Origin: Alopecurus myosuroides | Lineage: Eukaryota > Streptophyta > Magnoliopsida > Poales > Poaceae | Assembly: GCA_028641055.1 (NCBI GenBank) | Contig: CM054062.1 | Span: 26,532,808-26,596,807 of the forward strand | Length of the DNA: 64,000 nt | Reading direction: 5' to 3' | Part shown: piece by piece, positions 42,001-52,507 of the stretch | Layout of the letters: each line of letters starts with the position of its first letter | Position numbering within the stretch: the first letter of the stretch is position 1 | Made by a program: the position numbers and the translations under genes | Notes under the pieces: model-generated | The model's input: the letters and a program-made list of their open reading frames with translations, nothing else | What the model was told of the DNA's origin: nothing | The model's database searches: none

Positions 42001-42721
42001 TAGGGCTTTCCTGGCTATCGGCACCCGTTGTATTAGCTGGTTTTGCCATTAGCACTTCATGGAACCCTTCTTGAAAGGACTTAACTTTTCTTACGAAGGC
42101 CTCATCGTCTTCGTCTTCGGATTCGAAGTTATCCGATCCGGTTTCCGACTCCAATCTCGCCTCAATGGCGGCAAGCACGGACTCTGTTTCCGAGTTCATC
42201 GTCTGGTTGACGGATGTCGGATCTTCCGTCTCTGTGACGGGTATTGGTTCTTCCGTCTCTGTGACGGGTGTAATGTTGTTATCTGCCTCTTGCACGGGAT
42301 TTCCGTCATCCGTGTTTTCAGCGATCTCGGATTGCACCATGCCGATAAAGTGCGTACCACTGTTTTGTCGGCGATCTGAGCAAAATCCGGTATCATAGTC
42401 GTCTTCGACTGGGTATAGGGCGGGTGGGAAATAATTGTTTTCACCGCAAAACCCCATTGCTTCCGCGGTTAATCCGATAAAGATGTTAGCAGATCCAATC
42501 GGTAAAACGCAGGCACTTACCAGGTGGTTTTGCGCCGGTATGTAGGATCCGTTGTCGAGGAAGCGCCCGACGTCGTCGTCGAATTCCAAGCTTCCGACAG
42601 TGATCGATCTTCCAATTCCGCCTAGTATCCCAGATCGGAACTTCACGCCTGACGTCGTTTGCCCCACGGTGGGCGCCAACTGTCGAGACATCGTAGTAGT
42701 TTTCATAGACTGGGGTGCCAT
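39014..42721 (-). CDS. T2 gag-protease polyprotein (1235 codons, open)
   Basis: An uninterrupted frame from an ATG inside the 5' LTR (42721) through the PBS (RQLAPTVGQ) to a TAG at 39016-39014. Parts in order: N-terminal FLDNGSYIPAQNHLVSACVL, a long acidic linker with repeated EDPIPVTE-like units, a basic block, a Gln-rich helix (RRQAFQRQQQHLLRSR), an Arg/Ser-rich region (RERSRTPPKDKERYRSRTPP), the gag core (DTWLSDYYTAVQINNG, FTQHFRGTYKRPNS), a knuckle-like CVHHSQFGKPTHTNAQC and protease with VLMDGGSSINIMYLDTL. It forms particles and processes polyproteins. The ATG in the LTR is chosen because it lies after the TATA box and no in-frame stop intervenes. An internal Met remains possible. Confidence 0.9.
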   Translation of the reverse strand: MAPQSMKTTTMSRQLAPTVGQTTSGVKFRSGILGGIGRSITVGSLEFDDDVGRFLDNGSYIPAQNHLVSACVLPIGSANIFIGLTAEAMGFCGENNYFPPALYPVEDDYDTGFCSDRRQNSGTHFIGMVQSEIAENTDDGNPVQEADNNITPVTETEEPIPVTETEDPTSVNQTMNSETESVLAAIEARLESETGSDNFESEDEDDEAFVRKVKSFQEGFHEVLMAKPANTTGADSQESPKTPPPAEEREDGETSPIFPNVKEMTEDEPVKKPPSSKKKHRASKKLQYKLRKKKSADLADENLEVGYISGTKPTEKKSKEITAPPMTELEEQELLQTPVGPNEPPEMLEARRQAFQRQQQHLLRSRQHLQQTHNDIKIMKEEIEEYERKHRSALKPTRLPGIAKPEELPPKERFYNPSWQKQLNGKDAKGEPIYKTAAENAEAAFAILNNDLYSNGEKLQGVYAFLGKALQQQQRGQERSGRLHDNSALCKTVTCAAGAPGPEEPGDSDKKEDPRKDKKNPDNRDAASRTGPHLPKDGYKPHDREDKHRNDGKIMPPPRNPAEKAGRYDTPHRRERSRTPPKDKERYRSRTPPNPRGRDNGRDRDNLGKTRPRNNGKERSRSPSVHSAGRYSAHIDRAEKDDLYFGPKCFTDRIRRITLHSGFTKVGPTYQKYTGSTNPDTWLSDYYTAVQINNGTDLEAVKFLPLMLLDGARDWINGLPSRTVDSWDDMARVFTQHFRGTYKRPNSINQLNRCTQFEDEPYVDFISRWTAMKNSCSGVTDVQAMHAFVNGLKPGLVPFMVGSKKHKDLGSMLTTANEHAAAEDDIRARGGNIESLILTKKTPRSDKKGTPESTTKPKEVNLAFGGEKGNKWKGRSPDPINYTPEEWERIKSEPCVHHSQFGKPTHTNAQCRLNKHMKGNAGSGNKGKGSKRKPAKQKPEAEKEDSESDTDDKIQEQQRKGEPKFPRVDGEAMLTFLATPSAKVAKRTLREINAVVPATPKFLKYSNTPIIWDQSDHPGNIPEPGTQALVVSPIVQNTRLRRVLMDGGSSINIMYLDTLKHLKISESQLNYSNIRFHGIVPGRQARSLGEISLDVTFGDKDHFRQEKVSFEVVPFESVYHAILGRPAFAKFMARSCYIYNKLKMPGPKGGVITIAGDFKLANELEKQNALCAQRVIAQEELKELAKEVSPKEMPAGKETRKPTDSFKASENTRQVILDPKDPTKFVVVGTGMTDK
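42661..42678 (-). other. T2 primer-binding site
   Basis: The minus strand reads TGGCGCCCACCGTGGGGC, 2 nt inside the 5' LTR, identical to T1 and T3. Confidence 0.88.
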
Positions 42722-43252
42722 GAGACTACGGTAGAGACGTGGGGTAACGGGATAGCGTAGTAACACAGAACACGGGATTTACCCAGGTTCGGTACGTCGC
42801 GACAGTACGGCGTACCTACTCCTGCACTTCTCACTATGTGGGACTAAAGCCCGTATAATAAGGTTACAATGTAAGAGAATAGATCCAGCTACTCGTCGAG
42901 GATGAACTTCCCGGCGAGTTGCGTAAGGCTTGAGCTTGAACCTAGAACCTTGGAACTAAAGGAACTTATGAAATCTATCTCCCGTCCGGCTTTATATAAT
43001 AGCCGGATTAGGCTTACAGAACCAGAAACCTAGAAGACTACGTTTTACTTGTAACTTGGAAAGTAAGGAATCCGTCTTCTCCTCCAAGCCAGATCACGCG
43101 GGCCGTGATCCGGGTTCTTCTAGAATCCGGCTTCTGCGCGTCGGACTACTGGGCCGCCCAATGGACCTAAGCCCATTACCATGTAGGCCACCCTGGTAGT
43201 CCGGCTCTTTTGTCTACCATCTTCTATACCCCTATTCAGTATATATCCGACA
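42681..43252 (-). repeat. T2 5' LTR
   Basis: 572 bp, one difference from 33371-33942. The minus-strand TATA box TATATAA (about 42994-43000) is flanked by AGCCGG/CCGGCT as in T1. ATG codons near its 3' end (42721, 42706) are in frame with gag. Confidence 0.96.
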
Positions 43253-43257
43253 GGTGC

Positions 43258-44718
43258 TGAAAATCCTGTTGATGATAATTTGTCTAGATTAGAAAATATC
43301 TCTGATGACCCTATTCCTGTTAATGATAGTTTTCCTAATGAACAGTTAGCTGCAATAAAAGTGAGCTCTCAAGAGAGTCCATGGTATCTGATTATGCTAA
43401 CTTTATTGTTTCCAAGTATTTGCCTCCTACCTTTACAGCTCAGCAAAGAAGAAAATTCTTCTATGATTTGAGGCATTATTTTTGGGATGACCCACACTTA
43501 TATAAAGAAGGTTTTGATGGTATAATGAGAAGATGTGTTCCTGAAAATGAACAACGAGAGATATTGAGAAAATGTCATAGTAGTGCTTATGGAGGACATC
43601 ACGCTGGAGATAGAACTGCACATAAAGTTCTACAATCAGGTTTTTATTGGCCTACTCTCTTTAAAGATGCTAGAAAATTTGTTTTATCTTGCGATCAATG
43701 TCAAATGGTTGGAAATATTTCTAGACGTAATGACATGCCTATGAATTATCCTCTTGTTATTGAACCGTTTGATTATTGGGGTTTTGACTTTCTGGGTCCT
43801 TTCCCTCCTTCGCAAGGCTATACTCATATTCTTGTTGCTGTTGATTATGTAACTAAATGGGTAGAATATATACCTACTAAAAGTGCTGATGGTGAAACCT
43901 CTTTAAAAATGCTTAAAGACATTATTTTCCCTAGGTTTGGTGTACCTAGATATCTTATGACTGATGGGGATTCTCGTTTTATTCATGGTGGTTTTAGAAA
44001 AACCCTTGCTAAATATGATGTTAATCATAGAATTGCTTCACCCTATCATCCTCAAACTAGTGGGTAAGTAGAATTGTCAAATAGAGAAATCAAATCTATC
44101 TTGCAAAAGACTGTTAACAAATCTAGGAAAAATTGGGCTAAGAAATTAAATGATGCTCTGTGGGCTTATAGAACTGCTTACAAAAATCCCATGGGCATGT
44201 CTCCTTATAAGATGGTTTATGGAAAAACTTGTCACTTGCCCCTAGAATTAGAACAAAAAGCTTATTGGACAGTGAAAGACCTAAATAGAGATTTTAAACT
44301 TGCTGGTGAGAAAAGGCTGCTTGACTTAAGTTCTTTAGCTGAATGGAGGAGTGAAGCATATGAAAATTCTAAGCTCTTTAAAGAGAAAGTTAAAAGGTGG
44401 CATGATAAGAGAATTATTAAAAGAGAATTTCATGTTGGTGAGAAAGTGCTATTGTATAGGTCTCGTCTCAGATTTTTTGTAGGAAAATTACTCTCGAGAT
44501 GGGAAGGACGTTTTGTTATCGAAGAGGTATATCGTCCAGGGGAAATTAAAATTGTTTCCCTTGAAGACAACTCTTCACAAGTGGTGAATGGCCAAAGACT
44601 CAAGGATTATATCTCCGGAGATCCTTATAATGAAAATGTTGATTGTATTCAAGCCATGATCCCGGAGGAGTTTATTAAGAAGCATATTTCAGGAACTGCA
44701 GAGTTAGTTTTTGAATAG
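43258..44718 (+). pseudogene. A1 integrase
   Basis: After the T2 insertion pol continues with NPVDDNLSRLENI-type linker codons. A frameshift near 43375 follows, then the integrase zinc finger (YGGHHAGDRTAHKVL, CDQCQMVGNI) and core: DYWGFDFLGPF, LMTDGDSRFIHGG and YHPQTSG, where a TAA (44065-44067) interrupts just before the catalytic Glu. The following frame (44074-44718) has LNDALWAYRTAYKNPMGMSP and a C-terminal GEKVLLYRSRLRFFVGKL with RWEGRFVIEEV. This enzyme inserted cDNA; it is now inactive through at least one stop and one frameshift. Confidence 0.9.
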
Positions 44719-45055
44719 GTAACAGTTTTGGTAAGAAAATGTTCGCGAAACATCTTACAACTTATATTTTTACCGTTTTTAGAAAATATGAAAAATTATG
44801 AGCCGGAAACGAGAGGGAGACGAAGCCCGGAGGCTCCACACCATAGGGTGGCGCGGGCCCACCCCTGGCCGCGCCAGCCCATGGTGTGGGCGCCCCGGAG
44901 CCCCTCTCCGACTGATTTCGACCTGGACTTTACTTTCGTTATGAAACTTTTTGCTATATAATACCCAGACCCCCCGAGGTCCGTATATCGTTTTCTCGTC
45001 GTGTTTCTGTTTCGAGTTGTTTCTGTCAGGATCTGTTTTTGGTTTTAGAAGCATC

Positions 45056-45526
45056 ATGGTCTCCGCCAACAACAACAAGGGGAAGGGACCAGAGGAACAT
45101 GATGTCCAAGACCTGAAGCCGGAGGAGGAGATAGAGAGTGGAGCTGAAGGAGATGTAGAGGAAACCCCACGAGTGCGTCCACGCGCCACCGTCGCAAGCA
45201 TTAGGGTGGTTGCTAACTCCTTGAAGCTCAAAAGAAACGCGCGGATGAGCACCGGAGGGAAGGTTCTACATGACTCCCTAGCTTCGAAGACACCTGTTGC
45301 AGGCGTCAAGAACTACTTCCACTCATTAATTCATGATTATCAGTACAAAAAGGTTCCCAATAGAGATTTTCCCTCTATGTGGGATATGAAGCGTTCTAAC
45401 CGTGCAGATGAAGGAAGCTCTCAACCTAAGGAAGAGTGGGGGGGAAATCTTGGTGGCTGGGATTCACCGTCTGACATGCATGCAAACTGTATTGATCGCA
45501 ATACGGAGGTGATGCGTCGCGATTGA
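45056..45526 (+). pseudogene. A1 3' ORF remnant, position of the Athila third ORF
   Basis: A 157-codon frame from an ATG (MVSANNNKGKGPEEHD), with an acidic then basic N-terminus and the segment GVKNYFHSLIHDYQYKKVPN. It sits between integrase and the 3' non-coding region, where Athila elements carry an additional ORF sometimes called env-like. I see no signal peptide or membrane segment, so I do not call it an envelope. A related tail (MKKSIDKLIEKD) continues in a shifted frame to about 45588. Confidence 0.45.
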
Positions 45527-45588
45527 AGATATGAAGAAATCAATTGATAAGCTCATCGAGAAGGATTCACCACCACCACCGAAGAATT

Positions 45589-47312
45589 GATTCATCATGG
45601 GTATTGGCATCCCTCGGCTTGTTCCAAGCTTGGGGGGAGTGCCATGGTATCATATCACTATCTTTCATCTTTTTCAGTAGAGTCATATCATGAGTAGAGA
45701 AGTTATCATATAGGATGGTTTGCAGTATGGAAGTGTGTCTCCCTAGTTGGTTATTGTTGTATCCGTTGGTGTGAGTTGCCGGTTTGAAATATTAATGAGA
45801 AGTTTCATCATTTACTTTCTATGCACATTATTTCAGTATTCAACTTCTGTCATATGGTTGATCTTGCTATTAGTACTTGGTATCACTCTAGAGATCATCA
45901 AGTTAATCTAGTTGGTTTTGGCAAACTTAGCTTGGGTCAGCAGAAATAATAATTTGAGTTGCTAGTATAAGAAAGAGGAATTTTCCCATTAGATCATAAA
46001 CTTAGTGTTCACAAGTTAAGATCTCTTGTGCTTTCAATAAAGATTGCTTGATTGGTTTCATCATATGTATATTTGTTTGTTTTCCTTCAACTGTTATGCT
46101 TGCTACCCAGCCTTGCTAGCCAAAAACCCTGTACCGAGAGGGAATGCTTCTCGTGCATCCAAACCTTAAACCCCAAAACCTTGCCCATTGTGTCCACCAT
46201 ACCTACCTACATGTGGTATTTCACCGCCACTCCAAGTAAATTGCTCATGTGCTACCTTTGAAACTTTCAAATTACTCTTGTTTTGTGTTCCTGTTTTAGC
46301 TCATGAGGACACAAATAGAGAATCTTTATCTCACTTGTTTATTGTACTCACACACCTAGACTAGTGGCTTCATCCGCTTATACAAATACTAGAAGAGATG
46401 GCAGCGGGGTTCCCAGCCCCAAATAATAATACAAATTCTCTTCACTCTTTTTGCCCCTGATTTATCAGTCATAGCATAATTGTGTAAACAAAAGAGAAAC
46501 AGGGATGAACTTCTATACCAGTTGCATCCTTCTATGGGAGCCGCTCTTGTGAGTCTAGTTGGCTTGTGACGTACTGTATTTTATGTTTGCCATTCGTTGA
46601 CATAAATATACACCTCTCAAAATTTAGACACTCCTCCATGGTTTGTGATTGTTGGCACGCACCCGAGGATTCGGTTAGCCATGGTTTGTGTAAGATGGAT
46701 GGGAGGAGTGTCATGCATTTTATATCTCTGTTTGTTAAAATAAAAGCTCTAGCACATGAGTGGTCAATGCTTCCCTCTGCGAAGGGCCTATGTTTTACAT
46801 TTATGTTGAAGCAGTAAACCCGTTTCCTTATGTCTCCAGCAAGCATTTGAGTTGTTGTGTTATCATCATCTATATGTTGATTTATTCAATCATGTTTTCC
46901 ATCCTTCTTTGTTTAGCACATGCTTTATTATCTGAATGAATATTACTTTGAAAGCTATGAATCACTGTAAAAGAGTTGTTATAATTAAACGTGTTAAGCC
47001 CTACACTATAAACCTTGTTATAAAGACTTCACCTAAGATAAGTATAATTTCATTAAATGTTCTCTGACCAAGAACGAAGTTTTCCATTACCAATTTTGAT
47101 TCTCTCTTTTGCATCTTTGTTTGTGACTCCCTTTACTTGTTTCAAGTTAAGTTATATGAGAGGAAGTTGCTGTTTGTAATGATTGGTGCATAGGTAAATG
47201 TGATGCTTCTTGTCCGTATTTTATTTATCGACTCTTCACTCCATAAACCTGTGGTCATGTTTTCTGAGTTCCGTTTCGCTTGGGGACAAGCGAGGTCTAA
47301 GCTTGGGGGAGT
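45589..47312 (+). other. A1 non-coding 3' region and polypurine tract
   Basis: About 1.7 kb, AT-rich, with no supported gene. It ends in CTTGGGGGAGT (47302-47312), the polypurine tract before the 3' LTR. A similar purine run, GCTTGGGGGGAGTGCC, occurs at about 45629 and could be a secondary tract. Confidence 0.75.
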
Positions 47313-48817
47313 TGATACGTCCATTTTGCATCACTATTTTATACCATAATTTTCTGTTATTCATCGATATATTTCATGTTATGATGGATCTCTTATGTTA
47401 TTTTATCTTATTTTGCATGTTTCATAATTTTTGGAGAATAAACACCGGGACCAGAAATCTGATGGAAAAAGCACCGTTGAGATACCATATTTCAAAAGAT
47501 CAGAAGAAGAAGGGGGACATCCGGGGGTTCCTAAAAGTTCAGAGGAGGAACTCAGCCAGAAGGAGAGCCGGAGGGGGGCCACCAGGGGCCCACACCTAGG
47601 TATGGCGCACCCCCTGGCCGCGCCACCTAGGGGTGTGGCCACCCTGGCCCACCTCTGGGGGTCATCTTTGGCGTGCCTGGCCCCGAGGGAACCCGAAGCC
47701 TCATTCCATCCTCGAAGAATTATTCCGTCGCTGCCGCAGGGCTGAAAACACCCGAGAGAAAAAAAACTCTCTCGCAGGGAGAAATCTGCCGGGGAAATTC
47801 CTCTCCGGAGAGGGGAAATTACTGCCATCGTCACCGTAATCACTCTGGGCATCATCAAGATCGTCATCATCATCATCACCACCAGCACCATCACCCTCAT
47901 CATACACCTTCATCCCGCTGTAACAATTAGGGGCCTCTATCGTTGTTTTGCATTAGATCACTCTCCCGGTGTGGATTACTTGTTAGTAGTTGATGCTTGT
48001 GAGATTTATCGGTGTTTACACTTTATGACCAGATTGTTATCATCCATTAAATCACCTCTGATCATGATCCATATGATGTGTTGTGAGTAGTTCATCTTGT
48101 TCTTGAGGACATGGGAGAAGTCAAGTTGTTAGTAGTGAAGTAATGTTGAATTATATTTAATGTTTGATATTTAAGTTGTGGTGTTATTCTTCTAGTGGTG
48201 TCATGTGAACGTCGACTACATGATACTTCACCATTTATGGGCCTAGGGGAATGCATCGTGTATTTGAATACTAATTGTGGGGTTGCCGGAGTGACGGAAA
48301 CCTAAAACCCCTTTAGGAAACCATTACACGAGGGGGCGTACGATCCCGGAGTTTAAAGTTGTGGTTAGATTTATTTCTTAATTACTTTCTTGTAGTTGCA
48401 GATGCTTGCAAGGGGTATAATCGCAAGTATGTATTAGTCTTGGATGAGACGGTACATTAGCATAGGTTCACCCACACAACACTTATCAAAACACCTAAGT
48501 TTATTCAGCTGCATGGAACAAAAGCACTTGACTGAAACCTCCCGTGTGTCCTCGAGAACGTTTGTTAATCATAAGTAAACTCACCGGCTTGTCCTTTGCT
48601 GAAGAAAGGATTGGGCCACTTGCTGCAATTATTATTACTGCATTTTATTTACTCGCACTTTATTTATCTGCAATATAAAAACCCCCTACAAATCTATTTT
48701 CCAGTATTTACAGTTATTCCTTCATCGAAACTGCTTGTCAACCCTTTCTGCTCCTCGTTGGGTTAGTCTTATTTATCTAAAGTACTACGATACACCCCCT
48801 ATACTTGGGGGTCATCA
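47313..48817 (+). repeat. A1 3' LTR
   Basis: 1505 bp, starts TGATACGTCCATTTTGC, ends GGGGGTCATCA, followed by GTAAC (48818-48822). It is longer than the 5' LTR through small insertions, such as a block near 48606-48640 absent at about 29820. Confidence 0.95.
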
Positions 48818-48822
48818 GTAAC

Positions 48823-48867
48823 TACGTCATCGGGTATCAAGACGTTTTCTGGCGCCGTTGCTGGGGA
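48823..48867 (+). repeat. A0 5' LTR end and primer-binding site
   Basis: After A1's target duplication the last 17 bp of A0's 5' LTR (TACGTCATCGGGTATCA) resume, ending at 48839. TGGCGCCGTTGCTGGGGA at 48850-48867 is the PBS. The same LTR end is seen intact at 58360-58382. Confidence 0.88.
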
Positions 48868-49187
48868 ATCATTGTTGTAAATATTTATCCAACTAATTTC
48901 AAGGCACGCACGACACTTTCTAGTTCTGTTGCCTAAGAACTAGTAAAAGAGTATCTCACAACAAAATCAACTTCATCACCAACTTGTGCAAACGCCTAAG
49001 GTTTGGGAGGTTGCACCTACGTGAGCATCATCTTATCCATCTTTACCTTCAAATCATTCTATTTTGTTGTGTTATTGTCTTGCATATTTTGGTTTGCATT
49101 GTTTAGTATCATTTTATTTTCATTTTTGCATTAAAAATTAAAAACACGCAAAAACTTGCAATCATGATTATTGGAAACAAACAATAA

Positions 49188-49595
49188 GTGAGTCCTCCAT
49201 TAAGTTCCACTTCTAATTTTAAGAAACATCCTGGAGAAACATTAAAAGATGCTTGCGTAAAAAATAATAGGATACACTATGAAGATCCTACACCTTGTGA
49301 AGATGAAAAGCTAGATCTTTATTTTTATTATGGAATAGATCCTTGGTATCAAAATGCTTTAGATGGGGCTACAGGTGGAAGTTTTGTCTTGTCAACACCA
49401 CCTTGTGCAGCCATGACACTTAGAAGAATTTTTGGTAGCTTTGTGGGTAGTAAGAAAAAGGTGGAGGATACCACAGTAGCACTTGCATTAACTAAAGATA
49501 AATTTGAAGCCAAATTAGAGAAACTACTAAATAAAGAGGATTTTGAAAAAATAATATCTTATTCTGAAAAAAATTATTCCCATGATAGACAATGA
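49188..49595 (+). pseudogene. A0 gag fragment
   Basis: A 135-codon frame, with KKHPGETLKDACVKNN and LDLYFYYGIDPWYQNALDGA then TGGSFVLSTPP, resembles the middle of Athila-type gag (its LLRNFYVGI...TGGxF region). The start shown is a GTG, so it is an internal fragment. The rest of gag is lost or scattered over the next 350 bp with multiple stops. Confidence 0.6.
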
Positions 49596-49972
49596 ATTAG
49601 TTAATGGTATGAATAAACTAAGATTATGTGAGAGATAATTTCTTGAAAAATATGTTTACCTCGACAGAATTGAGGAAAAGTTGGTTTGTGTTAGTGATTC
49701 ACTAAGGAAAGACCCATCATTTAAACATGTGAAGGAAGTTCCTGTTAAGAAACAAGTTTGGTTAAAAAGGAGAAAACGTTGAGGAAGTTAAAATGCTTAG
49801 TGAAGTCAAGGAACTATTATTTGACTTAGAGAATTGTAGCATGCATGAATCAATATCTATCTTATAAAAATTTGCAAGTAATCCTTCCATTAATGTTAAC
49901 CAAGCAGGTTTTGGTTCTTATATTGCTAATCATGTTTTAAAATAAAAGATTGCTAGGTAAAACCAAGAAGCT

Positions 49973-50430
49973 ATGATACCACCTATGCTTGGGGATATAT
50001 GGATTCCCAAAGTACTAGTAACCATTGGAAAAGAGACACACCATGCTATATTGGATCTAGAATCTAGTGTCTCTGTTTTGTTTAAAGAATTATATGAAGT
50101 TCTTGAATTAAAGAAGCTTGAAAAATGCTCTATTGAACTTGGACTTGTTGATGATTCCATTAAACATGATTTAGGAAAATTAAGTGATGTTATGGTAGAG
50201 TTGCATATGACATTTGTACCTGTTGATTTTCTAATCATGGATATGGGGAATAAAACCTCTAGTCCAATTATTTTTGGAAGACCTTTTTCTTCGTACCACA
50301 GGTGCTATCATTGATTCAAAAGAAGGGAATGTGAAGTTTAAGTTTCCACACAAGAAGTGCATGGAACACTTCCCAAGGAATAGGGACACATCAATGTTCA
50401 AGCTCCCTCATGAGCTTAGTCCATCATAAA
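49973..50430 (+). pseudogene. A0 protease fragment
   Basis: ILDLESSVSVLFKELYEVL corresponds to the protease active-site region, with DLES replacing D-L-G-A/S, so catalysis is lost. Then SIELGLVDDSIKHDLG, VPVDFLIMDMG and SPIIFGRPF follow family order. A frameshift near 50290 precedes GAIIDSKEGNVKFKF. No RT or integrase follows. Confidence 0.65.
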
Positions 50431-52507
50431 TATCAAGTAAGAAGCCTAGCTACATGGCTATAAAGAAAGCGCTTTACGGGAGGCAACCCGGTTGTTTTTA
50501 TTTTTGATTTTATTTGTGTCCTCTTGTTGTAACAAGAGACTTAGTTTTTAGTTTTGTTTCTGGAATTTTTAATAAAGTGCCAAGTTTTACCGGTTTTGGT
50601 TTGAAAAAGTTGCTATTTGTATTCGGAGATTTTATTCCAGCACTAATCTGTGCGCGGTATGATTTTTCATTTCTATTTTGTAACTCCGAATGAGATAAAA
50701 TCAGAAATTTAGTTGAAAATTTTCATCCTCTGTAAGTGTGAATTGTTTCAGATTTTTTCGACATATTTAAGTGGGTTAAAAAATGCATTATGCTACTGCT
50801 GTTTTTTGGACAGATTCCGTCCCATTTTGTTTTAAGCATTTTTTGAACTTTTAAGTTGAATATTTTTATCTAGTTGAGTTTATGAGAAGGATTACAACAT
50901 TATATACTATTTGGACATGTTTCACACTTTTGTTTAAGGATTTCAAGGAGCAAGCAATTCAATTGTTTTGTGCCTACTAATGTCACCCCACAGAAAAGAG
51001 ATGGGAAAACGGTGTTTTGAAGTTTTTTCACATGGATTAGAGGAGATGACCCAAGAGCTATCCAAGGATGGTGAAGACCATAATATTGGGAATGTGAAGA
51101 CAACCCCATTGGACCAACACACTCTCGGTTTGCACACGTCTAACTTCTATTTTTCGATCAATGCACTTTATCGCATAAACTTGGAGCGTCTTTTATTTTT
51201 ATTATTTCGGTTTGGTTTTTATTTGTGAGACTACCACTTTTAATTTATGTTATGAGAGAGATACTGGAAATTTGGGTTGAATTAAGTTGGATGCTATTAA
51301 AAATATTGGGAAAGTGATGTTTGAGTTGATTCAAAAGATACATATAGTTGCATGATTCATGTGCTTTTTAATGAGTATTAATTTTCAAGTGTTTTATAAA
51401 GAGCTATCTTTTATTCATGTTTTGATGCTGAATGTTACTTTACTTTGTTTAACATGGATTTATTAGTTCTATGGACACTTATGCATGCATTTAGACAGTC
51501 AACTTTCTCCCTCTTGCTAGCACAAAAATTCCAACAAGTAAAAACTTGTTTTCCAACACCTTCAACCAAAGTTTTCTAGTGAGTCCACCATATATACCTA
51601 TTAGATGTATTCTATTATGAGTATGTTTATCATTTTATATTTTATTATCTATGTTTCCAAATTAAAATGCTTATGTTATTGATTATTATGGGAAAAGTTG
51701 GTTAAAAAGCTCTCAGGAACTTGATGCACACTTTACTTTTATTGCACTTAATAAATATGAACCATTGTGATTAAAATTATGAAGTTGTGTGCTTGACAAG
51801 AGTCTTGGTTGTGAGTTATCTCATATGTGATGTCACATGGAAAGCTTTCAACAGTGCTCTTAATTATATTTAGTGGACATCATGTACATTTGTTTATGGA
51901 TGCCTAACATTGAGTGAAATAATTGTGAAAAATTGGTAAATTTGAGGAGTGGGTATAGAGAGACGCTTGGGCCTCTAATCCAAGACATGTGATACATGGT
52001 GTAAATTTACTTACATGCTATAGTGAACCTTTAGTGATGCACCTCACAATAAAAGCTATAGCAATGGTCAATAAAAAAGGTGTTGAGATTGTTCATTTTG
52101 TTTGTTTGTCTTGTCATTTTGACATGGGCTTGTTCCATGTCCTGGGACAAGAGGTACCCCAGTTGACGCTCTTGATGAATCTATTATTACTTCCAATGAC
52201 TTTAACTTGAACTTTCTTTGTGGCCCGAATTGAGTAGCCAGTTGGAGAGGTACTTATATTCACGGGGCATGAGGCATTCAACCCATACTTTGCCAGGCAC
52301 ACTACTCATATTTGCTTTCACTTTCAACTTAACCATTCAAGATGCTATGATAGGGGTAATGAGAGCTCCACAACAATGGATACCACATTGCAAACATTAA
52401 CTTAAGTAGAAGCATTTGGAAACTAGATGAAATTTATTCATGTTTTACCTCTACTTATTTATCTATCTTTCCAAAGTGTCCACCTTTTATATTTAGATTT
52501 ACAATAA
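50431..52507 (+). other. A0 non-coding interior, left
   Basis: No gene supported. AAGCGCTTTACGGGAGGCAA at 50467 resembles a conserved block found downstream of gag-pol in Athila-like non-autonomous grass elements. The small frames at 50968-51228 and 51989-52210 have no recognisable features. AT-rich throughout. Confidence 0.6.

Larger units (their letters stand above)
33371..43252 (-). mobile_element. T2: young Tat-lineage element lacking RNase H and integrase
   Basis: LTRs at 42681-43252 (5') and 33371-33942 (3'), 572 bp each, differ by a single substitution that I can see (33835 versus 43145). Flanks are GGTGT (33366-33370) and GGTGC (43253-43257), a 5-bp duplication with one C-to-T change. 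On the minus strand: PBS (42661-42678), open gag-PR and RT frames separated by one TAG, then a short spacer; on the plus strand, a convergent intact six-exon gene. RNase H, archaeal RNase H and integrase are missing. It is related to T1 at perhaps 75-85% and is the youngest insertion in the window. Confidence 0.96.
28545..48817 (+). mobile_element. A1: Athila-lineage LTR retrotransposon
   Basis: LTRs at 28545-30012 and 47313-48817 start TGATA(T/C)GTCCATTTTGC and end GGTCATCA, with a perfect target duplication GTAAC (28540-28544 and 48818-48822). The first 400 bp of the LTRs differ by roughly 7% by eye, so it is clearly older than T1 and T2. Order on the + strand: PBS, gag, protease, RT/RNase H, [T2 insertion], integrase, a 3' ORF, non-coding DNA and a polypurine tract. 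All coding parts carry frameshifts or stops. It inserted into A0's 5' LTR 17 bp before its end. Confidence 0.95.

Noticed and set aside
45056..45526. A1 3' ORF as a retroviral-type envelope gene
   Set aside because: No signal peptide, no membrane span and no fusion-peptide-like segment visible; only the position suggests it.
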